A program made the position numbers and the translations under genes. Under the pieces are notes generated by a model. That model searched no databases, was not told where the DNA came from, and saw only the letters and a program-made list of their open reading frames with translations. Below are positions 35,100-47,947 of a stretch of 64,000 nt of DNA, in pieces. The DNA comes from Acanthochromis polyacanthus (Eukaryota; Chordata; Actinopteri; Pomacentridae): NCBI RefSeq assembly GCF_021347895.1, contig NC_067132.1:7362338-7426337 (forward strand), given 5' to 3'. How positions within the stretch are numbered: the first letter of the stretch is position 1; each line of letters opens with the position of its first letter.

Positions 35100-38000
35100 C
35101 ATCAGTTTGATGAGGCAATGACTACTGTTTAATTGGCTTTCTTTCCAACGTGGCAAACATTTTTACATTTCTCCACAGCGTTTTCCACTGGAAACTTGAA
35201 CTCACGTTATTGCAAACTGCAAAAAATCAGGTATTGACGAGTACGCAATATAATGATCACACACATTCCTGCCAGAAAGAGTGAAATGAGCAAGTAAATG
35301 TGCAGTTAATTAACGCTACACCTATCTCTACCATGATTCATCCCTTATATGCAGCGGTGTTGACATGCGAAGGTGTAGAGATGTGAATGTGTAAAGAGGT
35401 CATCTTAATGAACAGTCCTCCAGTTCTGGTTGGGATTAAAGTGTATGAACACACTGTAGAACGCTAATTCACTCCTGCTGTTTTATGGCTTCAATTCACA
35501 TCGTCCACTGCCCTGCACTGGGATTATTAAAGTATTCAAATACAAATTTTAAACTCCATGTTCCTTCATATATTATTCCATTATGTTTCCTAATGCTGTA
35601 GGTTTTTGCTGAGTATCTATATCAAGACATTTTAGGCAGGAATGTATTGTACTGAAGTCACAACTTTGGTATTGTATGAACTAGGGCTGCAACAACGAAT
35701 CAATAAAATCAACTAATCGATTATTAAAAGCGTTGCAACGAATTTCATATCGATTCGTTGCGTCGCGTGATTCATACGTCACTCGCCAGGTCATGGAGCC
35801 GTCTACTTCACCTGCAGAGCGAGTTCAACAGAGTGAGGTGGAGGCAGAGCAAGAAGCGGTGTTTTCAAAGGAAGAGTAAAATTCAACAAATGAAACATGA
35901 CTGACGTGGAGAAAAACAGCTTCTCAAAACAAAAAAAAAAATTCTGAAATCGCACGGATGGCGGACGGTCACGACGGACCACTATGTGGTCACGTGACCG
36001 TGCTTTCTGCTTGAGGGGTCCGACAGATGAGTTGATAAACACAGCTGGTCGGCGGCAAACTTTCTCGATTATTTCGAAAACACTTAAGCGAAAAATATTT
36101 CTGACATCATTTGAAGATGAATAAGCTGCAGCAGCTGATGCTGTCCTTGTTTTTAGTTCACTGAAGGCTAGTTTAGATATTTGAGGACAGTAGAAGTTGA
36201 CCTCTATGCAAATGAGCTGCAGGTAAACACCGGATCGCAGCTGGGAAACGCACCGCAACCTGACCAGCATGCCACAAACGGTGTGTGTTCATCTAGTGGA
36301 CCACACACTTTAAGTCACTACATTGTCCTGCATTTGTTCCACTTTAAAGTGAGGAAATGTAACGTCAGTAGCCTATTTCTGTTAGCTCGCCTGATGCTAG
36401 CGTTTGCTTGTTAGCTGATAATGACAGTGATGGGTGTGTGTGACTGTGAGAGATGCTTTTATTTCACTTTAATCAGCTAAAGCATGCTTTGGATATGCAT
36501 TATAAATAAACGTCACTTGCACACAGAGGGGTAGTAATAATTTAAAGATTGAGCCTCAAGTTTTAATTTTCTGACAAAGTCTGAGTGAAGACACAGGTCT
36601 GTTATTGGAGTGATCAGGATGAATAACATTGACAGGCTTTATGATGAGAAAGACATCATGTCCACCAGTGTTGGGCAGTAACGTCACTACAAATAGCGTC
36701 GTTAGTAGTTAACTACATTTTTCTGTAACGACGTGATAGCGTTGTTGTTTACAAAATCAAAAAACGTTCAACAGCTTAGCTAATCTTTTGGTCATATAGC
36801 GCGGTAGCAACGCAAAAAAGTTACATTAAATGATGAATGTTGAACTGCTTGAAGCGGAGCTTTCTGCTCTGCTGCAGTCTCATCTCACACTTTTAAGGAT
36901 CAGACAGTGACATCCTCTCCAAAATGCCGACATGTCTGTGTCGACCAATAGAAGCGGAGGAACTGTTGATGTCGTCATTTAACAATCCTTCCTGCGACTC
37001 ATGGATCCACACACACACACACACACACAGACGCTCGCTTCAGTTCACTGAAGCAACCGAAGGAGTCAGAGTCACCGTGGCCCCTACCTAAATAGTTATA
37101 TGAGTTTTTGTGAAAAAACGGAGAAAAGTTGTTTTCAGATGCCTACTGTGCCAGCCCAAGGCAAAGTTTCTGTCAACTTCAAAGACGTCAAATACAAATC
37201 AGAGAACCCATATACAGGTGACTACCGAATATGCACAACCAGCAGCAATTAGCTAACCACCACATGTCAACCGCAGTATAAGATGCACACACAAACGAGC
37301 TACTTTTCAACATCTAAAATTCGCGTGGCAGTAAATTAATTAAATTAAGCGTAAGGCTGTGGTGGTAGTGTGTGAATATGTATAAATTGGGGGATTAAAT
37401 AAATTAAACTGATACATATTGGAGGGAAGAGGTACGGGAGAAAACGAGGTAACAGTAAAACCAAAATCTGTCTTCTTCAGTATTACTGTTAACACTAATG
37501 AGCAAATGGCTGAAAAAAATAACAGAAAGGGTAACAAAAGTGATGGCATAAATGATTAAATATCTTAATCTTACACTCAAGACCAAATGAGTTAAGTAGT
37601 AGTGGATACAGCACTTTGGGAAAGCATGGAATGATTTTACATAGATATTAGACTTAAGAAATAAAACTTGATTTAATACCCAACGTGAATACCCAAATTA
37701 TGTATAATATTGTCTTACTATAATATTGCTTACTTTATATGGAAATTATATCAAATGTAACCTATTATACCCTCCAGTGTAAGTGGTGTGTTAATATAAG
37801 CTACTGCAACTTAATTATCAGATACATTATGTCTGCAATACAAACTAAAAGAAAATCAAAACAATGATTTCTAATGTAAAAGGTTGATTCATTTTAAATA
37901 TAGCCGTATACCGCCGTATACCCTGGACTACACCACTGGCCAAGAGGGCTTAAAGTTCACTAAATAACAAACTTAAGGTTGAGCAAAAAGGATAATTCAA

Positions 38001-38350
38001 TGAAATGACAGAGATTTGCTTGCTGGTATTGGAGTTATCTGCAGATTCTACTCAGATATGCATCCCTTCAATATCTCTTGGTGTTTTAGGCTACTGAGAG
38101 CAATGACTTCAGGGTAAAAATATCCAATATTGCTGCCCCAGTTCAAGTGAGTGCTGTTTTCCTGGTATTCAGGATCAACAAAAAATGTAAGGGCCCAGTC
38201 ACTTATTAAGTTTAGAAATTGTGATTTCCACTAAGATAACAATGACATACAGCATACTGCAGTATAAATATATATAATATCTGTGATAACACATTTCATC
38301 CATATCAACCGCATCTTGAAAAAGTGTTTTAAAGCCTGTCGTGTTTGCTA
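35100..38350. other. sspo intron: unclassified, with possible hAT-type ends
   Basis: Besides the hAT-like end at 35682, a gttgggcagtaacgtcac stretch at 36668 resembles another fish repeat end. A short (AC)n lies at 37012-37029. No exon was found. Confidence 0.45.
35682..35800. mobile_element. hAT-like terminal fragment
   Basis: The sequence tagggctgcaacaacgaatc and the following alternating cgatta/gattcgttgc blocks look like the 5' end of a hAT element. The matching right end was not found. Confidence 0.55.
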
Positions 38351-38354
38351 TACT

Positions 38355-40695
38355 TAGGGTCCGACTCTATTGAAACCCGATCGTGAATTATTTTCCCGTT
38401 TTGTGGAACTCAGATTTGGCAGACTAAAAATACTCAAAAACGTGCGAAAGTCTGCAGACACATCAGAACTGGTGAAAATTTGACATTTCATAGGAACTGC
38501 CTAGGTGTGAGCCAAAATGGCTCCATATCGCCACTTGGAAAATTTCAAACATTTACTATGGCCAGTACATGTCACCTAGAGTTACACACGTGGACAAAAT
38601 TGTTGGTACCCCTCAGTTAAAGAAGGAAAAACCCACAATTCTCACTGAAATCACTTGAAACTCACAAAAGTAACAATAAATAAAAATTTATTGAAAATTA
38701 AATAATCAAAATCAGCCATCACTTTTGAATTGTTGATTAACATAATTATTTAAAAAAACAACTAATGAAATAGGGCTGGACAAAAATGATGGTACCCATA
38801 ACTGAATATTTTGTTGCACAACCTTTGAGGCAATCACTGCAATTAAACGATTTCTGTATTTGTCAATGAGCGTTCTGCAGCTGTCAACAGGTATTTTGGC
38901 CCACTCCTCATGAGCAAACAGCTCCAGTTGTCTCAGGTTTGATGGGTGTCTTCTCCAAATGGCATGTTTCAGCTCCTTCCACATATGTTCAATGGGATTC
39001 AGATCTGGGCTCATAGAAGGCCACTTTAGAATAGTCCAACGCTTTTCTCTCAGCCATTCTTGGGTGTTTTTGGCTGTGTGTTTTGGATCGTTGTCCTGTT
39101 GGAAGACCCATGACCTGCGACTGAGACCAAGCTTTCTGACACTAGGCAGCACATTTCTCTCCAGAATGCCTTGATAGTCTTCAGATTTCATCGTACCTTG
39201 CACACTTTCAAGACACCCTGTGCCAGATGCAGCAAAGCAGCCCCAAAAACATTACTGAGCCTCCTCCATGTTTCACCGTAGGGACAGTGTTCTTTTCTTC
39301 GTATGCTTGGTTTTTGAGTCTATGAACATAGAGTTGATGTGCCTTACCAAAAAGCTCCAGTTTGGTCTCATCTGTCCAAAGGACATTCTCCCAGAAGCTT
39401 TGTGGCTTGTCAACATGCATTTTTGCAAATTCCAGTCTGGCTTTTTATGAGTTTTTTTCAGCAGTGGTGTCCTCCTTGGTCGTCTCCCATGAAGTCCACT
39501 TTGGCTCAAACAACGACGAATGGTGCGATCTGACACTGATGTACCTTGGCCTTGGAGTTCACCTTTAATTTCTTTGGAGGTTGCTCTGGGCTCTTTGGAT
39601 ACAATTCCAACGATCCGTCTCTTCAATTTGTCATCAATTTTCCTCTTGCGGCCACGTCCAGGGAGGTTGGCTACTGTCCCGTGGGTCTTGAACTTCTGAA
39701 TAATATGAGCCACTGTTGTCACAGGAACTTCAAGCTGTTTAGAGATGGTCTTATAGCCTTTACCTTTAAGATGTTTGTCTATAATTTTTTTTCGGATGTC
39801 CTGGGACAATTCTCTCCTTCGCTTTCTGTTGTCCATGTTCAGTGTGGTACACACCTTTTCACCAAACAGCAGGGTGACTACTTGTCTCCCTTTAAATAGG
39901 CAGACTGACTGATTATGAGTTTGGAAACACCTGTGATGTCAATTAAATGACACACCTGAGTTAATCATGTCACTCTGGTCAAACAGTTTTCAATCTTTTA
40001 TAGAGGTACCATCATTTTTGTCCAGGCCTGTTTCATTAGTTTGTTTTTTTAAATAATTATGTTAATCAACAATTCAAAAGTAATGGCTGTTTTTGATGAT
40101 TTAATTTTCAATAAATTTTTATTTATTGTTACTTTTGTGAGTTTCAAGTGATTTCAGTGAGAATTGTGGGTTTTTCCTTCTTTAACTGAGGGGTACCAAC
40201 AATTTTGTCCACGTGTGTATGAGATTTGGTACACATATGTAACTCGTCAACACACACAAAATTGTAACTGACAACCATATCCAAATCCCAACAGGAAGTT
40301 GGCTATTTTGAATTAAATATCATATTTTGGATGATTTTCAACTAATTTTTGCAGATTTTCCAAAGCTATAAACTCAAACAGAATAACTCTGACAGAGCTG
40401 AAATTTGGCCAGGATGTAAACCAGGCGTGGGTGATCAAAAGTTATCAAAATGCTTCCACTAAAGTTCGAGGACGTGGAAATGGCGGCCCGTGGAATTGTG
40501 ATGTTACGCCATGAAACAGGAAGTGCTCTCTAACTAGCCTGTACATGCTCCAATCTTCCTCAGATTTTACATGTGTGATCAGAGTCCAGCCTTCATCACA
40601 TCCATAGGCTGAAATCCACTCTCAGTCACAGCGCTACTGAGACTCACTGACCAACAACGATGCAAGGACCCGTTCAACGCTGCTTGCAGCTTTAA
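38355..40695. repeat. Older interspersed repeat split by a Tc1 element
   Basis: The left part (38355-38584) and right part (40218-40695) have the character of one fish repeat. It begins near gactctattgaaacccgat and ends cgttcaacgctgcttgcagc. The Tc1 copy at 38585-40217 separates them at a TA. Confidence 0.6.
38585..40217 (-). mobile_element. Tc1-like transposon, transposase frameshifted twice
   Basis: About 205-bp inverted repeats begin cacacgtggacaaaattgtt and are flanked by TA (38583-38584 and 40218-40219). The minus strand encodes a transposase from 39854 (MDNRKRRRELSQDIRKKI, an HTH with KTISKQLEVPVTTVAHI). The catalytic blocks WTDETK, QQDNDPKHTAK and SPDLNPIEHMW are all intact. Frameshifts near 39430 and 39215 break the ORF into 39854-39273, 39420-39208 and 39203-38712. 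It is younger than the copy at 12219, as its catalytic triad survives. Confidence 0.93.
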
Positions 40696-40789
40696 TTGTA
40701 ATTGCCTCTCCTTGGAGATGCTTATCAATAAAAATTAAACTGCTCATGTGCTACAAGACAGATGTGGATTTATAAGTTCTGTATCTCAC

Positions 40790-40885
40790 CTGATCACAGG
40801 ACAGTGGAGGACACCTCAGCTGGCACTGTTTCCTTCCGTTCACACAGGTACAGGAGAGACAGTCCTCCTCCCACTCCGATCCTGC
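40790..40885 (-). CDS. sspo: sspo exon: N-terminal half of the last VWC domain
   Basis: Encodes AGSEWEEDCLSCTCVNGRKQ and then CPPLSCDQ. That is the first half of a von Willebrand type C module. It ends CAG|GTGAGA at phase 0. The acceptor is not a normal pyrimidine tract: it is a long (TG)n run followed by tgtgtgtgagccag. Of three closely spaced AGs, only the middle one keeps phase 0. The exon is 96 bp, a multiple of three, so skipping it would leave the frame open. Confidence 0.87.
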
Positions 40886-40910
40886 CTGGCTCACACACAC
40901 ATGCGCACAT

Positions 40911-40913
<3 letters not shown>

Positions 40914-40982
<69 letters not shown>
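40914..40982. repeat. (CA)n microsatellite next to an sspo splice acceptor
   Basis: About 34 CA units, (TG)n on the sspo strand, ending 28 bp upstream of the exon that starts at 40885. A short tgcgcacatgcg segment lies between. Confidence 0.96.
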
Positions 40983-40985
<3 letters not shown>

Positions 40986-40999
40986 CATATTTAGACTTT

Positions 41000-41935
41000 T
41001 AAAATGCAGTAACTGGGTTGATACCTCAACAGGCCATTACCCTGCATGCACTCTGGCAGGAGTGCAGGTTTGATAAAGTGTAACTGGTCATAGCTCAGGA
41101 TGTATTTCTTCTGCAATCCACTAAAACTCTGACTGCACTGTGGAGCATATTAGGTTATAATGGGATGTTATGATGCTGTAATTATTACAATGCATTACAC
41201 AGACATTGGATCATTCAATAGAAGAGCTCAGTTTTAGAAGCAGCTACTAAGTGCCTCTGCAGCTCCCACTGAGCCATTTGGTTTAATAGTCATGAGATGG
41301 TTGATTAGAAAACCATAGAAGGTCTTTATGTGGATATTAGTCATCACCAGCTGACAGAAAAAGAGAGGAAGAGTAGACAGGGAGAAAGAAAAAGACAGAC
41401 AGTAAGAATGAGTGAAAAGCAGTGATGGATGGAGGATTGGAAATAAAGAGGAAGACTGAGGAAGAATTGGGATGGAGAGAAAACAGATGGCTGGGGTGAG
41501 AGGCTGAAAAACAATACTGTGAAAAAGGGTAAAGAAACAAAGAGAATGAAAGAGAAAGACCTGAAAAAGAAAGATCAAGAGAAGAGGACCTGACCTCTTG
41601 TCAATGTATGATTAATTCTTATAATCCCATAATATCCCCTCCTTCATAAATAATTCCTGGCAGGCTTGCCCGGTTGCAGTGCGGCTTTCTACAGCACCTC
41701 CTGAATAATAGATGAGACTGAGGGCTGGAGAGGCATTGTGCTATAAAGTGGCCTGTGGGGCTTGTCACTCATCTTCTAATAGGCCCTTCTTCACGAGTAA
41801 TAACACAATGGGAGTGAATGGGATGGAACGTAAACACTACATTAACGCTACGCTTCAGACACACCCACAATGAGGCAGGAACAGTGTTTGCTAGGCAGCA
41901 CATGTGTGGTTCCTCTTGGTGTGAGCCAGTGTTAC
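41000..41935. other. sspo intron: purine-rich stretch
   Basis: Positions 41340-41585 are strongly GA-rich on the plus strand, so pyrimidine-rich in the sspo transcript. This explains serine- and phenylalanine-rich chance ORFs. No gene is seen. Confidence 0.55.
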
Positions 41936-42150
41936 CTCCTGCAGGACGCCCTGGTCATGGCAGGGACAGAGGGCGGGGATGACACACACTCCGTCCAGGT
42001 TTCGGTAAAGCCCCTCCTGACACACACAGCCCTCGCTGGACCGGCTGCAGTTGACAGGAGAGGAGGAGTAAATGTCCTGGCAGCTCCTCTCACACAGTGG
42101 AGCCTCCTCCTCCGATGAGCTCCTCCTCCACTGCTCCCCAACGGGACACT
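41936..42150 (-). CDS. sspo: sspo exon: TIL domain
   Basis: A whole TIL module in one exon: ECPVGEQW, then CERSCQDIY, NCSRSSEGCVCQEGLYR, and GVCVIPALCPC. It ends LQE at phase 0 before GTAACA. Acceptor ttctgtccag. Length 215 bp. A Glu-rich stretch (SSSEEEAP) follows the first cysteine. Confidence 0.92.
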
Positions 42151-42943
42151 CTGGACAGAAGGAGGAGAGGGTAGATGTTCAGGAAGGTGTTCAGACGAAT
42201 TAGTACGGGAATAGGAAAAGGGTGAAACGGACAGAAAATGAGAGCATGTGCAGGTTCAGTAATAATCACTATGACGTAAAGACCAGGTGTTTCAGCAGGT
42301 AAGGTCTGGGCTGCTGTAAGGGACCTTCAGCATCACCAAGTCCCTAAAACTGCCTCCTTCTAACAAACTGGGAAGTTAAATCTTATCTGATGGTAATTTC
42401 ACTACTTTTAAGCTCTTCTTGTGGCCGTTATTAGGTCTGGACATTCAAAGTGTATCATGTTATTTTCAGAACAGTCCTTTCTATCCAGATCTTTTAGCAT
42501 TTCATGTAAATAACACTTTTAGATTTATTATATTAGTCTTTACATTAAGGAGAAGTAAAACAGTAAAGAAATGTTTTCATAATTATTCAGAGTATAAATT
42601 TTGGAATCTGATGCAGCTTCCCAGAAAACTGCAGCATGTGACAAACCGAGGCTTTCTACTGAATTATTACTATCAATCATTCACTTTCTCTGAGAGGTTG
42701 ATCTCAGTTGCTGTGGCACACATTGATATGGGTGTGTCAAAGCCCCATTGCTTCAAATATGACAAAAAAGTCTAAATCTTCCAATACTGTCGCTGTAAAC
42801 TGCATTTACTGTGCAAAGCTTGAGGCATAGCACCGATATCTATGGGGGCAAGACTGTACTGACTGTATTTAACAGAGGCTTTAGGGTCCACACTGATTCA
42901 GTTAATATTAATACAAATACACATCATCACTGATCTGACTCAC
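42151..42943. other. sspo intron, nothing recognised
   Basis: No repeat or exon was recognised between the TIL and TSP1 exons. Confidence 0.5.
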
Positions 42944-43108
42944 CACAGTCAGGGGCAGCGCAGGTTGTGGTTCGGTGGTTCGGACCTTCACATGCAGCTC
43001 CTCCATACTGGCTGGGCTGCAGGATGAACCTGGTGGAGGTCTGGTGTCCGGTACCACAGGAAGCTGAGCACGGACTCCACGGGGACCAGCTGGACCACTG
43101 GCAGTCCA
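42944..43108 (-). CDS. sspo: sspo exon: TSP1 repeat
   Basis: A complete TSP1 domain with VDCQWSSWSPWSPCSASCG and the close CAAPDC. Acceptor tcccctccag, donor G|GTGAGT, phase 1 in and out. Length 165 bp. It is the last TSP1 module before the final TIL, VWC and cystine-knot tail. Confidence 0.93.
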
Positions 43109-44590
43109 CTGGAGGGGACAAATAATGATAACCAACATTTTTATGTCAGCGTTGCTTTTATATTCATTTATCTGTTGAATCAGAAAGCAGGAAACAGAAG
43201 AAAGTTTCCACCTGAGCCATGGAACGATCCCAACAGTGTCCATCTCCATTTATACTAAAATCATTCTCAAACCCTATTTTTAGGGTGTTTTTTTCTCCTT
43301 TTACATTTAAGGTCTTATGTTGGTCATTACAAGGACCAGCCATAAATCCAGTTATTTGTCAGAGGGTTCAAGCTCTCCAGATCATCCATTATGAAAATAT
43401 ATCACGTTAGGAAATTATTCTGTTGTTTTATGCAGTAACAGAGATACGGTTTCATATTTTTGTTGACAAGATTGTCTGAAATCTGAATCAGAAACATGAA
43501 AATGGGAAAAGTAATTAAATGGCTCATCTTGCACTCTTTTCAACACTACCTCTGAATCACTGCAAGGAAAAATCTGAATTTATGTTTTGTGTAATGACAA
43601 CTATGTTGGAGGCAGAGCGGACATTTGCTGTCATTTCGAAACTGGATTCCTTTTTGCTCACGGAGAAACAACAAGTATCGTCAGAAACAATAAATTCTGC
43701 TGTTTATTTTAATATCCAGGAGGGCTTCATTCTTCAATGACAGACTTTGTGATTTAGCTAAAAAGGATTGTGAAATTTGTACAAGATAAAAGAATAGTAA
43801 AGGTATTACTGTGACTTCATACTATCATTCCATTGGTAGGTATAAAAGCAGATGTAATTCTCACGTTCTGGTTCTTTTTTGTGGTGTGATATTAAAATAT
43901 CAATACACAAATATTATATAAGTGTAGATAATGCATGTAAATGTTAACATATCTGTGCAATGACAAGTTCACTAGTAATTGAAACGAAACAAAAGAGTAT
44001 AAAGACTGACAGTTCTATGCAGGTTTTAACTATGATCAAATCTGATGTAAATTTAAAATCATTTTTATAGCAAATATTATTTGTTTGAAAGATCGAGTAA
44101 TTCATTTTAATTTAATATATGCTATGACTTCCTGCAATAAAGAGTTTGTGAGAAAGAGAATTGGGATGTAAAGTGCATCTGTCAAGTTCAAAGATTGAAC
44201 AGCAAAACGACCCTGAAATAATGCAAAACTTGTATTTGTGAGTGTGGGTCTTTTCCTTAATCTCATCTATTTGGTGGTTATGGACACATTTTAGTCAATA
44301 ACTCAAACACAAACTCAGATGAGAACAAAGTAGCTTGAACCTCCTGAAGCTTCCCCAAAACATTGTGAAAGATTCAAAAACACTTCCTGATCAATGTTCA
44401 TGTTCATTTATGGTCTGCCAATTATATACAGATTAATACAGTCCATAGGCTTTACACACCACAAACTATTAAAACAGTGCAAATGCTAACAGCAGACTAT
44501 TTTAGACTAACGGCCATGAGAAATTTAAGCCATTTTCCATGTGTGTCAGTTTAAATAGTAGCTAGTGATCGTAGCTGTTCTCTGCATGCC
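43109..44590. other. sspo intron, nothing recognised
   Basis: AT-rich sequence with only chance ORFs. Confidence 0.5.
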
Positions 44591-44707
44591 AGAGGAAAAG
44601 CAGCAAACATGGAAGATGACAGTAAAACAGAGGAAAAGCAGCAAACATGGAAGATGACAGTAAAACAGAGGAAAAGCAGCAAACATGGAAGATGACAGTA
44701 AAACAGC
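44591..44707. repeat. 38-bp minisatellite, three copies
   Basis: Three near-identical tandem copies of a unit starting catggaagatgacagtaaaa, at 44608, 44646 and 44684. It lies about 100 bp upstream of the RTE-type LINE. Confidence 0.94.
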
Positions 44708-44805
44708 CACAGAGAACAGTCTCCTTCAGGGGAAGGAGACTGTTGTTATTCAGAAGAATTGGACTTCTTATTATTTTGTTAATTATTATACTTATTTATA
44801 CAATG

Positions 44806-47800
44806 CATCAATGTAGCCGCAAGGGGACACAAGCCAGTGTCTTATTGTGCCGGTCCCAAGCCTGGATAAATACAGAGGGTTGTGTCAGGAAGGGCATCCG
44901 ACGTAAAACTTTGGCCAAATCAATCATGCGAATCAAATGTATGACTTCCATACCGGATCGGTTGAGGCCCGGGGTAACAACGACCGCCATCGGTGCTGTC
45001 GACCTACAGGGTACCGGTGGAAAATGGACGACTGTTGGTCTAAGAAGAAGGAGGGGAGGAAGGTGTGTTCGTAGGAAGAGAGAGAAGAGGAACACCAAGA
45101 GTCTAGGACTGAGAGTAGGGACTTTGAATGCTGGAACTATGACAGGAAAGATAGAGAGTTGGTTGACATGATGCAGAGGAGGAAGGTGGACATACTGTGT
45201 GTCCAGGAGACCAGGTGGAAAGGGAGTAAAGCTAGAAGTTTAGGAGCAGGGTTCAAGTTGTTCTATCATGGTGTAGATAGGAAGAGAAATGGAGTAGGAG
45301 TTATCGTGAAGGAGGAGTTTGTTAGGAATGTCCTGGAGGTAAAAAGAGTGTCAGATCGAGTGATGAGCCTGAAGCTAGAAATCGAAGGTGTGATGCTCAA
45401 TGTTGTTAGTGGGTATGCTCCATAGGTAGGATGTGAGCTGGAGGAGAAACAGAAATTCTGGTTGGACCTTGATGAAGTGATGCAGAGCATCCCTAGAAGT
45501 GAGAGAGTTGTCATTGGTGCAGACTTCAATGGACATGTTGGTGCAGGAAACAGAGATGATGAGGAGGTCATGGGCAGGTTTGGTATCCAGGAGAGGAACG
45601 CAGAAGGACAAATGGTGGTTGACTTTGCAAAAAGGATGGAAATGGCTGTATTGAATACTTTCTTCCAGAAGAGGCAGGAACATAGGGTGACCTATAAGAG
45701 TGGAGGTAGGAGCACACAGGTAGACTACATCTTGTGTAGACGGTGTAATCTGAAGGAGATCAGTGACTGCAAAGTAGTGGTAGATGAGAGTGTAGCCAGA
45801 CAGCATAGGATGGTGGTGTGTAGGATGACCCTGGTGATGAAGAAGATGAAGAGGGCAAAGGCAGAGCAAAGGACCAAATGGTGGAAGCTGAAAAAGGAAG
45901 AGTGTTGTATGACTTTCAGGAAAGAGTTGAGACAGGCTTTGGATGGTCAGGAGGTGCTTCCAGATGACTGAACAACTACAGCAAATGTGATCAGGGAGAC
46001 AGGTCGGAGAGTACTTGGTGTGTCATCTGGAAGGAAAGGAGATCAGGAGACTTGGTGGTGGAATGAGGAGGTGCAGGAGTGGATCCAGAGAAAGAGGTTA
46101 GCCTAGAAGAAGTGGGACACTGAGAGGACTGAAGAGAGTAGACAGGAGTACAAGGAGATGCAGCATAAGGTGAAAGTGGAGGTGGCAAAGGGCAAACAAG
46201 GGGCTTACGAGGACTTGTATTCTAGGTTGGACAGTAAGGAGGGAGAGACTGACCTGTACAGGTTGGCAAGGCAGAGAGACAGAGATGGGAAGGACGTGCA
46301 GCAGGTTAGGGTGATAAAGGATAAGGATGGAAGTGTGTTGACAGGTGCCAATAATGTGATAGGAAGATGGAAAGAGTGCTTTGAAGAACTGATGAATGAG
46401 GAAAATGAGAGAGAACGAAGAGTAGAAGAGGTGACTGTTGTGGACCAGGAAGTAGCAAAGATTAGTAAGGATGAAGTGAGGAGGGTATTGAAGAGGATGA
46501 AGAGTGGAAAGGCACTTGGTCCTGATGATATACCTGTGGAGGTATGGAAGTGTCTCGGAGAGGTAGCAGTAGAGTTTCTGACTGGGTTGTTCAACAGGAT
46601 CTTAGATAGTGAGAAGATGCCCGAGGAATGGAGGAGAAGTGTGCTGGTGCCCATCTTTAAGAACAAGGGAGATGTGCGGAGTTGTGGCAACCAACTACAG
46701 AGGAAAAAGCTGATGACCCACACGATGAAGCTACGGGAAAGAGTAGTTGAAGCTAGACTAAGGGCAGAGGTGAACATCTGTGAGCAGCAGTATGGTTTCA
46801 TGCCAAGAAAGAGTACAACAGACGCAATATTTGCTTTGAGGATGTTGATAGAGAAGTACAGAGAAGGTCAGAAGGAGCTGCATTGTGTCTTTGTAGATCT
46901 GGAGAAAGCTTATGACAGGGTGCCCAGAGAGGAACTGTGGTTTTCTATGAGGAAGTCTGGAGTGGCAGAGAAGTATGTTAGAGTGGTGCAGGACATGTAT
47001 GAGGACTGTAAGATAGTGATGAGGTGTGCTGTAGGAGTAACAGAGGAGTTCAAGGTGGAGGTGGGACTACATCAGGGATCAGCTCTGAGCCCCTTCTTGT
47101 TTGCTATGGTGATGGACAGGATGACAGACAAGGTTAGACAGGAGTCTCAATGGACTATGATGTTTGCAGATGACATTGTGATCTGTAGTGAGAGCAGGGA
47201 ACAGGTGGAGGAGAAGCTAGAGGTGTGGATGTTTGCCCTGGAAAGGAGAGGAATGAAGGTTAGCCGCAGCAAGACGGAGTATCTGTGTGTGAATGAGAGG
47301 GACCCAAGTGGAAGAGTGAGGTTACAGGGAGAAGAGATCAAGAAGGTGGAGGATTTTAAGTACTTAGGGTCAACAGTCCAGAGCAATGGAGAGTGTGGAA
47401 ATGAGGTGAAGAAGCGTGTACAGGCAGGCTGGAATGGCTGGAGAAAAGTGTCAGGTGTGATGTGTGATAGAAGAGTTTCAGCTAAAATGAAAGGAAAGGT
47501 TTACAAAACTGTGGTGAGACCAGCCATGTTGTTTGGTCTGGAGACAGTGTCCCTGAGGAAAAGACAGGAGGCAGAGCTGGAGGTAGCAGAACTGAAGATG
47601 CTGAGGTTCTCTTTGGGAGTGACCAGGATGGACAGGATCAGGAATGAGTACATCAGAGGAACAGCACATGTTAGAGGCTTTGGAGATAAAGTCAGAGAGG
47701 CCAGACTGAGATGGTTCGAACATGTCCAGAGGAGAGAGAGTGAATATATTGGTAGAAGGATGCTGAGTTTCCCACTGCCAGGCAGGAGGCCTAGAGGAAG

Positions 47801-47947
47801 ACCAAAGAGGAGGTTTATGGATGTGGTTAAAGAGGACAGGAAGGTAGTTGGTGTGAGAGAAGAGGATGCAGCAGACAAGGTTAGATGGAGGCAATTGATT
47901 CGCTGTGGCGACCCCTGAAGGGAAAAGCCGAAAGGAAAAGAAGAATA
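44806..47947 (+). mobile_element. RTE-type LINE (Expander-like) with 12-bp target duplication
   Basis: The direct repeat atttatacaatg at 44794-44805 and 47948-47959 marks both ends. The element ends tggcgacccctgaagggaaa followed by an A-rich aagaata tail, a typical end for this RTE type in pufferfish and other teleosts (Expander-like, from memory). At 3142 bp it looks near full length. It lies antisense to sspo within the 13.6-kb intron. Confidence 0.88.
44920..47918 (+). pseudogene. RTE endonuclease/reverse transcriptase ORF, broken
   Basis: The endonuclease begins around 45100 (LRVGTLNAGTMTGK) and shifts frame near 45160 into KVDILCVQETRWKG. It meets stops at 45423-45425, 45969-45971 and near 46107. 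Frames on either side of these stops agree, so they are nonsense changes. Downstream, 46158-47918 is open for 586 codons with the RT blocks VFVDLEKAYDRVPR and MMFADDIVIC, and the C-terminal RCGDP. Endonuclease motif GADFNGHVG is present. Confidence 0.85.

Noticed and set aside
41234..41578. Ser/Phe/Leu-rich minus-strand ORF
   Set aside because: It reflects a pyrimidine-rich stretch; there are no cysteine modules or splice logic.
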